From Galdieria partita (taxonomy: Eukaryota; Rhodophyta; Bangiophyceae; Galdieriales; Galdieriaceae), in the NCBI GenBank assembly GCA_025991245.1, contig BQMJ01000001.1, positions 186,001-250,000 on the forward strand: DNA of 64,000 nucleotides. The letters are read 5' to 3'. Below the pieces are notes generated by a model. That model saw only the letters and a program-made list of their open reading frames with translations, searched no databases and was not told where the DNA came from. This document shows, in pieces, positions 32,037-41,571 of the stretch. The translations under genes and the position numbers were made by a program. The first letter of the stretch is position 1. Each line of letters opens with the position of its first letter.

Positions 32037-33101
32037 ATGCACGAAGAATATTGCAAGGAGACGCGAAGCTCAACGGAGCGTTCTCCTTTTGGTAAAAAGC
32101 TTTTGCCAGTTTATAGCAGCGGTGAAGGAGGTGCAGGGGGGCTCTGGGCAGTGTTTTCCGATATTTTAGCAGGTGGAGTTGCAGGTTTTGCTGCAGATTC
32201 TGTAGTTCACCCAATAGATACCGTAAAGGCACGGCTGCAGTTTCAACAAGGTTCCAATCTTAAATACAGAGGAATGTTGCACGCTTTTGCCACCATCATA
32301 AAAGAAGAAGGAGTTAAAAAAGGTCTGTATACTGGAGTTGATGCTGTTCTTCTTGGCTCTGTTCCTTCACACGCAATTACTTTTGGAGTGTATCATCTTG
32401 TAAAGCGAACAACGGAACCACGACTAAAGTCTACAGAATTGTTACCCTTGGTTGATTTAGCGGCTGGTGCCCTTAGTGAAGTTGCTGCTTTGTCGACATA
32501 CGTGCCTGCCGAAGTGGCTGCAAAAAGAATGCAAACCGCAAAGCTTGGATTTTCTAGAGAGTATGTCTCAGCAATTCATGCTTTTCGTATGATTGTGAGA
32601 ACAGAAGGTATACGTGGCCTATATGTGGGATTCTGGCCAACTATGTTGAGAGATGTTCCTTTTACCTCTTTACAATTTGCTTTTTTTGAGCAAATCAAGA
32701 TTTTGTGGCGTTCTCTTGCACATCGTTCGAGTTTGAATAATGTGGAAACTTACGTTTCAGGTTCGTTTGCTGGAGGTTTGGCTGCCGCATTGACCAATCC
32801 ATTTGATGTCGTGAAAACAAGAATGCAAACGCAGCCTGTTGGTGATGAAAGAAGATATAAAAGTCTTGTACATTGCTTTTATCGAATCATGAAAGAAGAA
32901 GGCTTTTTAGCTTTCTTTAAAGGAGTTGTTCCCAGAGTTGTTTGGATAGCACCTGCTAGTGGCATTACTTTGGGAGTTTTTGAAGGGCTCATTTCTATTC
33001 TGGATAAGGGCAGAAGCCAAGAAAGTGAAGCAGAGCGTCGCATACGAAATAGTTTATCAAATAAAGCGATGTGTAACCAGACGGCAGTTATTGACGGTTA
33101 A
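32037..33101 (+). CDS. Mitochondrial carrier family (SLC25) transporter
   Basis: A single exon encodes 354 residues. Three tandem repeats each carry the PX[DE]XX[KR]X[KR] signature: HPIDTVKARLQFQ near residue 65, VPAEVAAKRMQTA near 160 and NPFDVVKTRMQTQ near 265. Each is followed by the GxxxLYxG-like half-motif (KKGLYTGVDAVLL, IRGLYVGFWPTML, LAFFKGVVPRVVW). Six helices and an inner-membrane location follow from the family. The N-terminus has an extra 45 residues with a Gly-rich patch, and the C-terminus is hydrophilic. The layout resembles S-adenosylmethionine or metal carriers, but the substrate cannot be named. It is divergent from the adaptin gene by 283 bases. Confidence 0.85.
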   Translation: MHEEYCKETRSSTERSPFGKKLLPVYSSGEGGAGGLWAVFSDILAGGVAGFAADSVVHPIDTVKARLQFQQGSNLKYRGMLHAFATIIKEEGVKKGLYTGVDAVLLGSVPSHAITFGVYHLVKRTTEPRLKSTELLPLVDLAAGALSEVAALSTYVPAEVAAKRMQTAKLGFSREYVSAIHAFRMIVRTEGIRGLYVGFWPTMLRDVPFTSLQFAFFEQIKILWRSLAHRSSLNNVETYVSGSFAGGLAAALTNPFDVVKTRMQTQPVGDERRYKSLVHCFYRIMKEEGFLAFFKGVVPRVVWIAPASGITLGVFEGLISILDKGRSQESEAERRIRNSLSNKAMCNQTAVIDG

Positions 33102-33227
33102 CTGTTAAAAAGCAAACTTTACTGGAAATTGCTTCGTCTATCAATTTTGGTCATTTGTAACGCGTATATCAGTTGATGTAAATGATAAAGATAGCGAAAT
33201 TTGTTCTAATATTCTCAAAACTTTTTG

Positions 33228-34209
33228 TCAGTCGATACAATTCAATTTCCAAACTTTAATAGAACAATCTGGCTCCAAAGCACTCGAAGCTAATAAAGGC
33301 TCTCTGGCATGAGCGGACACACAAATCACTGTGTTCATATGGTCTTGTAGTTTCTGTATAACTTGTCTACTTTGCAAATCCCAAATATAAACACACTTAT
33401 CCTCTGAACCACTTACAACATAGCTATGTGACTGGTCCATAACGACAAAACAGGAATAGATTGCATGAAAATGGTTAAGATGTCCACCATAAGTCTTACA
33501 AATTCGACTAGAATAAAAATCCCACAGCCTGATTTTACTATCTAAAGTTGATGCCAATATATAACGGCTATTAGGCGAAAATCGGACATGAGAAGTAGCA
33601 GGATGAGAGTCAACAACAAGTGTCTTCAAACACATTCCACTTGCAGTATCCCAAAATCGACAACTTCCATCGTAGCTACTGGAAACAATTAGAGTACCAT
33701 CTTTACTAAAATCTACAGCAGTTACTACGTTCGAATGTGCTGGTATAACCTTGAGAGTACGTCCTGTTCTTACATCCCACACACGGATGGTCTCATCTGT
33801 CGAACCCGACGCAAGCAGATTACATTGAGGGTTAAAATTAACGCAAAAGACAAAGTTCTTATGTCCGATCCACTTTGCAACTTGCTCGGAATTGTGAGTG
33901 TCCCAAACTGCTACTGTCTTATCATCACTTGCAGTAGCCAAGTATCTCGAGTCACGAGACCAACAAACGTCAGATATTCCTTGATTGTGACCTTGTAAAG
34001 TGTGAACAAGTTTTCCGGTAGGAACGTCCCATAACTTTGAATTCTGTTAGCTTTAAACACACGTCGTAGGTTGAACACTCCACCTTTACAGTTTTATCAG
34101 CAGAAGAAGAAGCCAAAAGATTTCCATTAGAAGAGAACTTGACACAAGATACTGCCCTATCGTGCTGCTTCAAAGTATACAAACAAGATGATGATAACTT
34201 GTCACTCAT
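33228..34209 (-). CDS. WDR5: WDR5/Swd3-like WD40 protein (COMPASS/histone methylation)
   Basis: Two exons, 34084-34209 and 33228-34034, with a 49-base intron (branch AGCTAACAG), give 310 residues and seven WD repeats. Exon 1 ends KTVK and exon 2 continues LWDVPTGK, restoring the first repeat. Repeats are nearly those of human WDR5: LASSSADKT, NYVFCVNFNPQ-like NFVFCVNFNPQCNLLASGS, IVSSSYDGSCRFWDTASG, FSPNSRYILASTLDSKIRLWD and VVSGSEDKCVYIWDLQ. WDR5 reads histone H3 tails and assembles SET1/MLL methyltransferases. It may also serve in the NSL and other complexes. Its start is 47 bases from the stop of the next gene to the left. Confidence 0.9.
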
Positions 34210-34256
34210 TTAGAGAAAAGTAACAGTGCGCAATCACTTCATTGGAAATCAATCTT

Positions 34257-35099
34257 TTACCGAGTCATTTCTTTTATTGTGTACAATTGACGATACCACA
34301 GCGCAAGCTTGTCTAACTTGACTAAACGAAAATAATAACAAAATAGAATAAACTGATTCAAAAGAGACGTCTTCCATACACCAACAGAATTCCAACGTCG
34401 TGCGTCCGTCCACACTTTAACTGGAGCTATCCTTATTCGTCCTTGGTTTAGACGCTTCAGTCGGCTTATCATTTCCACATCCTCCATAAAGAGTTGAGGC
34501 GGGAAACCACCCAACTTGTAAAAGTTGTTCGAAAACATGAATAAGCCTTGATCTCCAAAAGGCAGTTGAAGCAGTTTCGATCGTACATTCGCAAAGAACG
34601 CAATGACGGCAAGGGCAAGCCTTTGTTTGCTGTTTCGGAATCCCAAAGAGAATGAACCTGCAATAGTGTTAGGTTTAAGTAAAGTATCTCTTCAATATAT
34701 GATGAGCTTCGTTAACGTACAAACTTTTGTCACGTACCGAACGGCTTCATCAAAGTATTTTGGAAGTATTGTGTCTCCATGAAGGAAAAGGAAGACTTTG
34801 GGAGAGACTGCATATCTAACTCCCCAGTTAAACTGAAGAGCTCTTCCCCGTTCTGGACTCGAAATGATTTTTATTGGAACCTTCGATCGTGAAGCAATCT
34901 GCTTTGCAAGGTTGATGGTATTGTCCCGACTACCCCCGTCTACTAGAACTATTTGGCTGATTGCACACGGATCCTTAGCTTGAGTTGTCACACTCTGTAG
35001 CACTTGGGATATATTGGCTGCTTCATTTAACACAGCAACAATAACAGCAATATCGAACGGCAGTGAATGTGACTTTGCCACACATTGCGATCTCATCAT
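34257..35099 (-). CDS. Family 2 glycosyltransferase (TIGR04283-like)
   Basis: Two exons, 34721-35099 and 34257-34657, with a 63-base intron (donor GTACGT), give 259 residues. The GT-A fold opens with IAVIVAVLNEAANI, has IVLVDGGSRDNT, and the DXD-like site LFLHGDTILP. The later segment PFGDQGLFMFSNNFYKLGGFP, then LFMEDVEMISRLKRLNQGRI, is the signature order of the bacterial TIGR04283 group (often called rSAM/selenodomain-associated glycosyltransferases). A short amphipathic C-terminus follows. No transit peptide is obvious. Donor and acceptor are unknown. A bacterial or cyanobacterial origin is plausible. It is divergent from the ChuX/HutX-like gene by only 22 bases. Confidence 0.82.
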
Positions 35100-35121
35100 T
35101 GTTTTTACTTGCCCGACTGAT

Positions 35122-35774
35122 ATGCAAAGTTTCTTGTTTTCGCATCCATCGACATGCCTTTGTCACCCTATCTTAACCAGTTATATTGAGTCCAAAACAA
35201 GACGTTTACTCTTGAGAAATTGTGCGCATTCGAAGTCTGCAAAACTTTGGATGACTTCTGTGAATACACAGAAGACCTATCCTTCTGATGGCGAGCATTC
35301 TTTTCTGCAAGTAAAGCAGTTGCTTGAAAGAACAAAAAAGTTAGGTAAACTTAGAGTTATTGGTAAGAAGCAGAATGAAAACAGGTCTTTTATGTAAGTT
35401 GAATATTTTGTATCTTAGTTACCAATGAAGCTTCAGTCATGGAAAGTATATGTACCACAGAAAAGCTTTTTTATGCACAAGGTCCAAACCACTTGATGTA
35501 CGCCAACTTAATTGACTCCAGTCTCAATCTTGACCTTCATATAAAATTAGAAGCGTTGGGAGCAGTTCGTTTTGAACAAGGCGTTAGTCGCACAGCTTCA
35601 AAGGATCCCACCTACATTATCCGTTGGTTAGGCAAAGATTACACAACGGTTGTATTGAGTATGTTCTTACAGTGGGATAGAGAACCTTCTGATATTTCAC
35701 CTGAAAGAATTGCGGAGTGGAAACAACTAAAAGAAGAATATTGTCAAAATAACCTGACGTACAATTTCCAGTGA
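35122..35774 (+). CDS. ChuX/HutX-like protein, probably organelle-targeted
   Basis: Two exons, 35122-35362 and 35419-35774, with a 56-base intron, give 198 residues. The first 50 are basic and Ser/Leu-rich, like a transit peptide. The body follows the order of bacterial heme-utilisation proteins ChuX/HutX: VKQLLERTKKLGKLRVIV, YAQGPNHLMYANLID where HutX has the GYYNL region, LHIKLEALGAVRFEQ for LHGHLKLENISHVAL, and MFLQWDREPSDISPERIAEWKQL for the closing YLGRDEKRELIPEQVARF segment. In bacteria this fold binds and passes on heme. The match is by eye and distant; related plastid or cyanobacterial proteins of unknown role are an alternative. Heme-ligand residues could not be fixed. Confidence 0.6.
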
Positions 35775-35841
35775 CGCTATCTTTCCATTTGACCACTATC
35801 TTCTTCAATAATAAACATTTGCCTGAGAACGACAAGAACTT

Positions 35842-37173
35842 TCAAGGTAATATATCAGGATTGACAGAATCCAATGCATTCTGAAGAGATTGTTTGCGGA
35901 ACTGGAACTCACTGCTTTCAAGTGATCTCACTTCATTGACAGCCCGGCTCATAGTTTTCGAAAGAGACTCTGTCGAACTCGTTCCAACTGGTGGAACTCG
36001 AGAGTCATCTGACAAATATATCGCACAGCTCTCATAAGGCACGTAGGTTGGCTCATCCTCCAAACTGTCATTCATCGAAAAAAATGTTTTGCCCTCTCGA
36101 AAACACCAACCAAAGTTGGCTATGACCACATTCTTTAATTTTTCTATATTTCTCTTTAAAGGTGCGTCAAGAAACGTTGACTCATCAGCAACGTCAAAGA
36201 GTTTTTCAAGAGCACCACGAAGAAAATTGTCAGCAGAAAGTTCATCCGTAAAAAGGTCGCAAGGTGCCGCCTCTAGTTGAAAACGAAGGTTCCTTGTGAA
36301 AACGGAGAATAAATGTGCATGAGTACGCAGCATATCATCACAAGAACACAGCAAATCGGTTAGTTTCTTCCACTGTTCCAAACCTGGAAGCGAGAATAAC
36401 AGCATAAACAATATAAAAGAAACTTGTTGTTCACCTAGTAACAAATATTCTCCTCTCGATAAGTGTTTATCTGAATAGTCAACATCTGCACAACTATTTG
36501 TTAGATAATTGTAGTGTTCTAACAAACTTTCTAGTCGTTGTGTTGCGTCCATATTAAACTTAGTTATTTCTTCAGGAGTTGAGTGAATATTTGCTCTTCT
36601 TTCCGAGGGAATGGGTGTAAAAATAGGTGTCCTAACATTATCCAAAGAGTAACCAGGAACTACACTACCATTGTTTGCCAAGTTCCCATAAAGTTCGTCA
36701 ACCTGTCCTGGTTGAACGTGGGAGAAGATACTTAGGTTCAAATTCTGCAACAAATCCTTTGTTAAATAGTTGGATTGGCGCTTCCACTCTCTGTCCGTCT
36801 CAGGAGGGATAATTGCTAAGTGAACGTTGTACTGCAATTGATGCCACAACTCTGTGTTGTCAACAATCTACGCAAGATTCAGTGCTCTTCAAAAGTAACT
36901 AGTTCCCATAAATACCTCCACTAACTGGAAAAATTCCTCTTTCGAGTTCCAACCAAATATGATGACTTGACGAGAAGCAGCTTCAAAAAATATGCCGGAA
37001 CGCATGACGTTACTTGTAGAAAAATATAGGAAATGAATCCCTGGTGAGACACCTTTAAAACCTTCAAAGTGTTCAGGCACTTCAAAAGTCCTCCAATCAA
37101 AACCTAGTTCTATGTTTGGAGGAGTTCGTAGACAGAGTACGACTGCACTTGCAGCTATCCGCTGTTGTTGCAT
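35842..37173 (-). CDS. AAR2: AAR2 splicing factor (U5 snRNP assembly)
   Basis: Two exons, 36916-37173 and 35842-36867, with a 48-base intron, give 427 residues. The frame is open upstream of the ATG at 37173, but the family N-terminus fits this start. Residues 10-60 hold CLRTPPNIELGFDWRTFEV and GVSPGIHFLYFST, the AAR2 N-terminal signature. The C-terminal helical domain has SRGEYLLLGEQQVSFILFMLL, and LEQWKKLTDLLC, like human AAR2. AAR2 binds PRP8 in the cytoplasm and blocks premature BRR2 loading during U5 snRNP maturation. A spliceosome with many tiny introns to serve fits this genome. It is divergent from ALG9 with 24 bases between start codons. Confidence 0.9.
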
Positions 37174-37197
37174 GACGAAATTTCTAAAAGTTTTGGA

Positions 37198-39112
37198 ATG
37201 CAGTCGGTCCAACTTGACGACAGTCTTCACGGTGGACAATTCGTTCCACTTTTTTATAGTATTCGTTCTTTGTCTCATTGGAACCCAAAAGCTTTGATAG
37301 TTTTCCTACTTTATGTAGTCGTTCGGGTTATAGCTGCTTTCTATCTTAGTATTTCAGACTGTGATGAAACTTTCAATTATTGGGAGCCCTTGCATTTTAT
37401 ACTATATGGTTTTGGTTTTCAAACCTGGGAATATAGCCCAGAGTTTAGGTTGCGCTCTTATGCATATCTTTTGATTTATGGCTCGTTTGGCAAGTTGTTT
37501 TCTCTTTTCTCCTCAAAAGAAAACAAGGTCGGACAGTTCTTCTTCATTCGAATACTTGTTGGAATACTCGATGCCTTCAGTGAAACCTTCCTATACAGAA
37601 ACATTTTGAGGAAATTTGGAAAGTCAACAGCTCTGTTATTTTTCTTCTTTTCTTTAATAAGCCCTGGGCTTTTCATATCCACCACTTCCATTCTTCCCAG
37701 TAGCTTTTCTTTAATACTATTCAACTTTGCTTTGTCTTATTGGATCTATGGAAATTGGTTAAGTGCTGTTGTCTTTATATCCATTGCTTCGTTATGGGGT
37801 TGGCCTTTTGTCGCTGTCTTGGGTATCCCATTAGCTCTATGTATCTTATACGTGAAGGGACTCGGATACTTTTGCAAATTGACTATTTTCTTGGCAATTT
37901 TCAACTTATTGCCCTTATTTATTGTGGATAGCTATTTCTATGGAAGACCCAGTGTGGCACCACTTCAATTGATTCTCTACAATGTCTTCCCTAAGAAAGG
38001 AAAGGGATCAGAGCTATTTGGTGTAGAACCTTGGTATTATTATATTTTGAACCTATTCTTAAATTTTAATATAATCCTATTGTTACCTCTTGTTTTCATG
38101 CCAATTTTCTTTTTAGTATTTCCATTGTCGAATTTCAAGATAAGCTTCATATGGAACAACAAACAACATTGGATGGAGTCTTTATGGTATTGCAGCCCTC
38201 TTTACCTTTGGTCGCTGATTTTTTTATTTCAACCTCACAAAGAAGAGAGATTCTTCTTCCCAGTATACTCCATGATTTGTCTCTCTGGTGCCATATGTCT
38301 GCTCTCCTTACGAAGACTTTTGCAGCGTCTTGAACAATGGTTGAACAATAAGAAAATCTTGCAAAGCTTTTTGACAAGGAAGGCCAAGCTGCTGATAGCA
38401 GAAAGATTCACTGTATGTTTCCTTTTCTTATTCATCTGCCTGAGTTTGGGTCGCATCATTATGCTTGTACGAGGTTATCAAGCTCCATTAATTGTATATC
38501 GAGAGTTTTCGAGAAGAGAGCTTCAGAAAGACCTTCACTCGTCACGAGAATATAATCTTTGCATTGGCAAAGAGTGGTACAGATTCATGTCTCACTTTTT
38601 CATTCCGAAGAGCCAAATAAGAGTAAGATGGATACCTTGTGGTTTTGATGGTATTCTTCCTCAGTACTTTGAGGAGAGTGGAATACCTAAAGGTAAACAT
38701 TTTTGTCATGCTCTTGGGCCGAAACTGAAACATCCTTAAAAGGAACACGTACAATTCCTCGGAGTATGAACGATGAAAACAGAGCGGTACCTGAACAGTA
38801 TTTCTATTCATTGAATGCTTGCGACTATTTCATAGATTTGGAAACTTTCTCTGATCCCCCGAATCAAGTACGTCAAGTTGTTCTTTGAGAAGGTCCGAAT
38901 TCTAAACTTGTTTTAAGTTGACAAAAGGTTTACATCCTTTCTTATCAGAACCATTTTTGGATAATTGTGTTACTCCAAGATCAGTTCGCGTCTTCTACAT
39001 TCCTTTCATTTCGAGCAGAGCAGTTTATGGTCGCTATGTTTTATATACTTTGAATAGCTTCCACAATATGAGTGAATTGATGCAGCCTCGTGATGGAGGA
39101 ACGCATTATTGA
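37198..39112 (+). CDS. ALG9: ALG9-type alpha-1,2-mannosyltransferase (GT22)
   Basis: Three exons: 37198-38692, 38743-38867 and 38918-39112, with two 50-base introns, give 604 residues. The ATG at 37198 is the first in frame after a TTG-opened stretch. The luminal loop after helix 1 has DCDETFNYWEPLHFILYGFG and QTWEYSPEFRLRSYAY, the GT22 catalytic signature with acidic DCDE. QPHKEERFFFPVY is also typical. The second and third exons give PRSMNDENRAVPEQY, the Asp/Asn-rich ALG9 tail, and GLHPFLSEPFLD. ALG9 adds mannoses to the dolichol-linked precursor in the ER lumen, for N-glycosylation. About ten membrane helices are visible. Specific ALG9 identity over ALG12 or PIGB rests on the C-terminus. 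Confidence 0.92.
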
Positions 39113-39548
39113 TTCCTTATTCGATAAGCAAAATGGAGACTTTAATATGCTATTTCTTGGTATGAAAAACTATATTGAACAATGTTGTGAATACTCGAGT
39201 TGTTTGGCCTTGTTGGATTGTGTCAAGTATTGTATGTCTCTTTATCACATAACAGGACGAAAACATTTGGCGGAATCTTTCGACTTTCATAGAGTAGTAC
39301 TTGAAGTTTCTTTTCGAAATGAATGCAACAAGCAACATAAACTCCTTTGCTATAGTGGACACATTGTCTCGGACTTTCAGTTGGAGTACCATGATACGAC
39401 CTTCTTGTTGCCATTGTGTCTTTCTGGGACAGTGAATTATATGCAAAAGATCCATTTCTATTTTGTAGACATTCCTCTCTGGGAGTCAAAACAACAACTC
39501 CTTTTTCATCAACAACCATTCCAATATACAATACAGAAGCAATACTAG
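39093..39548 (+). CDS. Unknown protein, gene structure unresolved
   Basis: An ATG at 39093 opens 151 codons that overlap the last 20 bases of ALG9 on the same strand in another frame. The product is Cys- and Tyr-rich, has a hydrophobic cluster DTTFLLPLCLSG and no recognised motif. Coding-like frames continue in other phases at about 39530-39706 (EGSRLQKTAVQRQLHN) and 39853-40038 (QNTIEEFLLSLLENLKY). These may be later exons of this gene, but no donor/acceptor pair gave a confident join. The true start may lie further in. Confidence 0.4.
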   Translation: MEERIIDSLFDKQNGDFNMLFLGMKNYIEQCCEYSSCLALLDCVKYCMSLYHITGRKHLAESFDFHRVVLEVSFRNECNKQHKLLCYSGHIVSDFQLEYHDTTFLLPLCLSGTVNYMQKIHFYFVDIPLWESKQQLLFHQQPFQYTIQKQY

Positions 39549-40262
39549 AAGGCTCAAGATTACAGAAAACTGCAGTACAAAGGCAATTACACAACATAAG
39601 AACTTATTTACAAGAAAATGTGAAATTTATCAAGATTATCTACAAAGCCTGGTTTCACGATACTACAAGTAACGTGGCTCAAGTCAAAAGCGAGACGTCA
39701 ATCTGATTGTTTCAGCTGATAGCTAGGATCAAGTTCAAGAACTGTGTATATCCTTATAAACGTCAGATCACAGGAGCTCATTTATGTTTCCATTGATATA
39801 AAGGTTTAGGAACAACTCCTCAATTTTCAGTAAAACTCTAGTTTCTAGCACCATGAGAGAGGATTCAACTGGGAACTACAGCATTCTGCGCAAACTTGTG
39901 AATTGCTCGACTATTTGCAATATATTCTATACATTCAAAGAAGAAAAAATTCTGCCTGTCATAGTAGTACAAAATACAATAGAGGAGTTTTTATTATCTT
40001 TGTTGGAAAACTTAAAATACCCAGTTGAAGAGCAATAGCATAGGCTTCGCTCTTTGCTTACTGAACGGAAGTAATTTCATCGTTGTTATTATAAAGCGAA
40101 GTATTCTTGAACAGGTCTTCAAAGTGCATTCAAGGACACACACAGCGGATCTCACTGACGAGTCGCTTACACAAACAATTCCAATTGAACTCAGCAAAGA
40201 TTCGATTATGACGTCGTCAAGTGGATTCTACCACCCCGGATCAACTAAACGGAGTTCTATAA
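39549..40262 (+). other. Coding-like stretches before the RRM gene, not assigned
   Basis: This interval holds open frames at 39416-39706 (partly), 39853-40038 and 40025-40345 on the plus strand, in different phases. The 39853 frame has a good ATG context (CACCATGA) and follows a polypyrimidine-AG at about 39820-39830, so it could be an exon or a 61-residue gene. The promoter of the RRM gene should also lie here. No RNA gene or repeat is recognised. Confidence 0.35.
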
Positions 40263-41382
40263 ATGAGTCAACTCTGTCAAAGTTCGGAGAGCCAGTATTT
40301 AATAGAGCAAGAAATGAAACTTGCACATTCTGGAAGAGAAGATAAAAATAGAGGTAAAGTGTTTGTTGGAGGTTTGTCCTGGGAAACTGGAGAGGAATCC
40401 CTTCGAGAATATTTTGAAGGTTTTGGAGAAGTTACAGACTGTGTCATAATGCGTGATAAATATACGGGACACCCTAGAGGTTTCGGTTTCGTTACTTTTC
40501 AGGACGAGACAGTTGCCGACTTGGTTGCTGGCCAGCCGCATGTTCTGGACGGAAGACAGGTAACTTTGAATTATTTATCTCTCTACCTTCAAGAAATACT
40601 TACACGTGATGTTGCAGGTTGAGGCTAAGAAAGCTGTCCCAAGAGCTGAAGTGCCAACCAAAAATGAGACAACCAAAAATACCAAGAAACTGTTTGTTGG
40701 TGGGATTTCTCCAACATGTTCTAACGAAGAGTTTCTGGTGTATTTTGAGAACTTTGGAACGGTGCAGGATGCACATATCATGTACGACCATCAAACTGGA
40801 AAATCTCGTGGCTTCGGTTTTATTACTTTTTGTAGCGTCGAGGCCGTAGACAAAGTGTTCCAAACTCCCCGCCACATCATAAAGGGTAAAGTTGTGGAAG
40901 TAAAGATAGCTGAACCGAAGCATCAGTCAGCAGATGGTAGGAAAGTCAAGGAACGTGATCTGGGATCGACTGGTTATTCTTCTGCAGTTGGCAAACCAGA
41001 GTCGACCAATCCTTCAAAGTCGTCGTATTATTATTCGGATGCTTCTACATTAGGACCATTTGTAAATTCCTTTGTATTTGATCCTTCTTTAGCTTCATAT
41101 TATGCACAGTTTTATGGTGGTACTCCTTTGATTTGGCAACAATATGCTGCGGCAGCTGAAGCAGCTGCAGCGGCAGGCTTAGGTTACTTCTCACCGACAA
41201 ATAGTTTGGGAGGAGAATTGGCAGCCCCTAACTTGCAGCAGTATCCAGGAGGATATGTAATCAGTGACCGTGGTTCCCGTATTGTGACGAAAGGTTGGTT
41301 ATATTGTTTCATTTTATTGAATTTTGCTGAAGATGTTTCAAGGGACATCTTTGAACACATTGCAACGCTCGTTAATACATGA
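40263..41382 (+). CDS. Two-RRM RNA-binding protein (Musashi/hnRNP-like)
   Basis: Two exons, 40263-40559 and 40618-41382, with a 58-base intron ending TTGCAG, give 353 residues. RRM1 has RNP2 VFVGGLSW near residue 35 and RNP1 RGFGFVTF near residue 75. RRM2, after the junction, has LFVGGISP and RGFGFITF. An Ala/Gln/Tyr-rich low-complexity tail contains AAAAEAAAAAG and several Tyr runs. This order matches Musashi, DAZAP1 and plant RBGA-type proteins, which bind pre-mRNA or mRNA 3' ends. The start could also be the ATG at 40314. A 39-base in-frame intron near 41297 is possible and would shorten the tail. It converges on the MFS transporter with a 189-base gap. Confidence 0.88.
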
Positions 41383-41571
41383 TTCTCGCTATCATCCTTA
41401 CGAAATGTAATGAAATTGCAGAAGCTCTTGTCTATATAGTACTTTCTATAACAATATCAGAACATTCGTTTAAGAAATACTTTGCTCAATGCATTAGGAA
41501 TCTCAAAAGTTTCAGTTTTGTACATTTTGACAAAATTAAATTTTACGCTATCTGTATAGAGCAAGGTTGGC

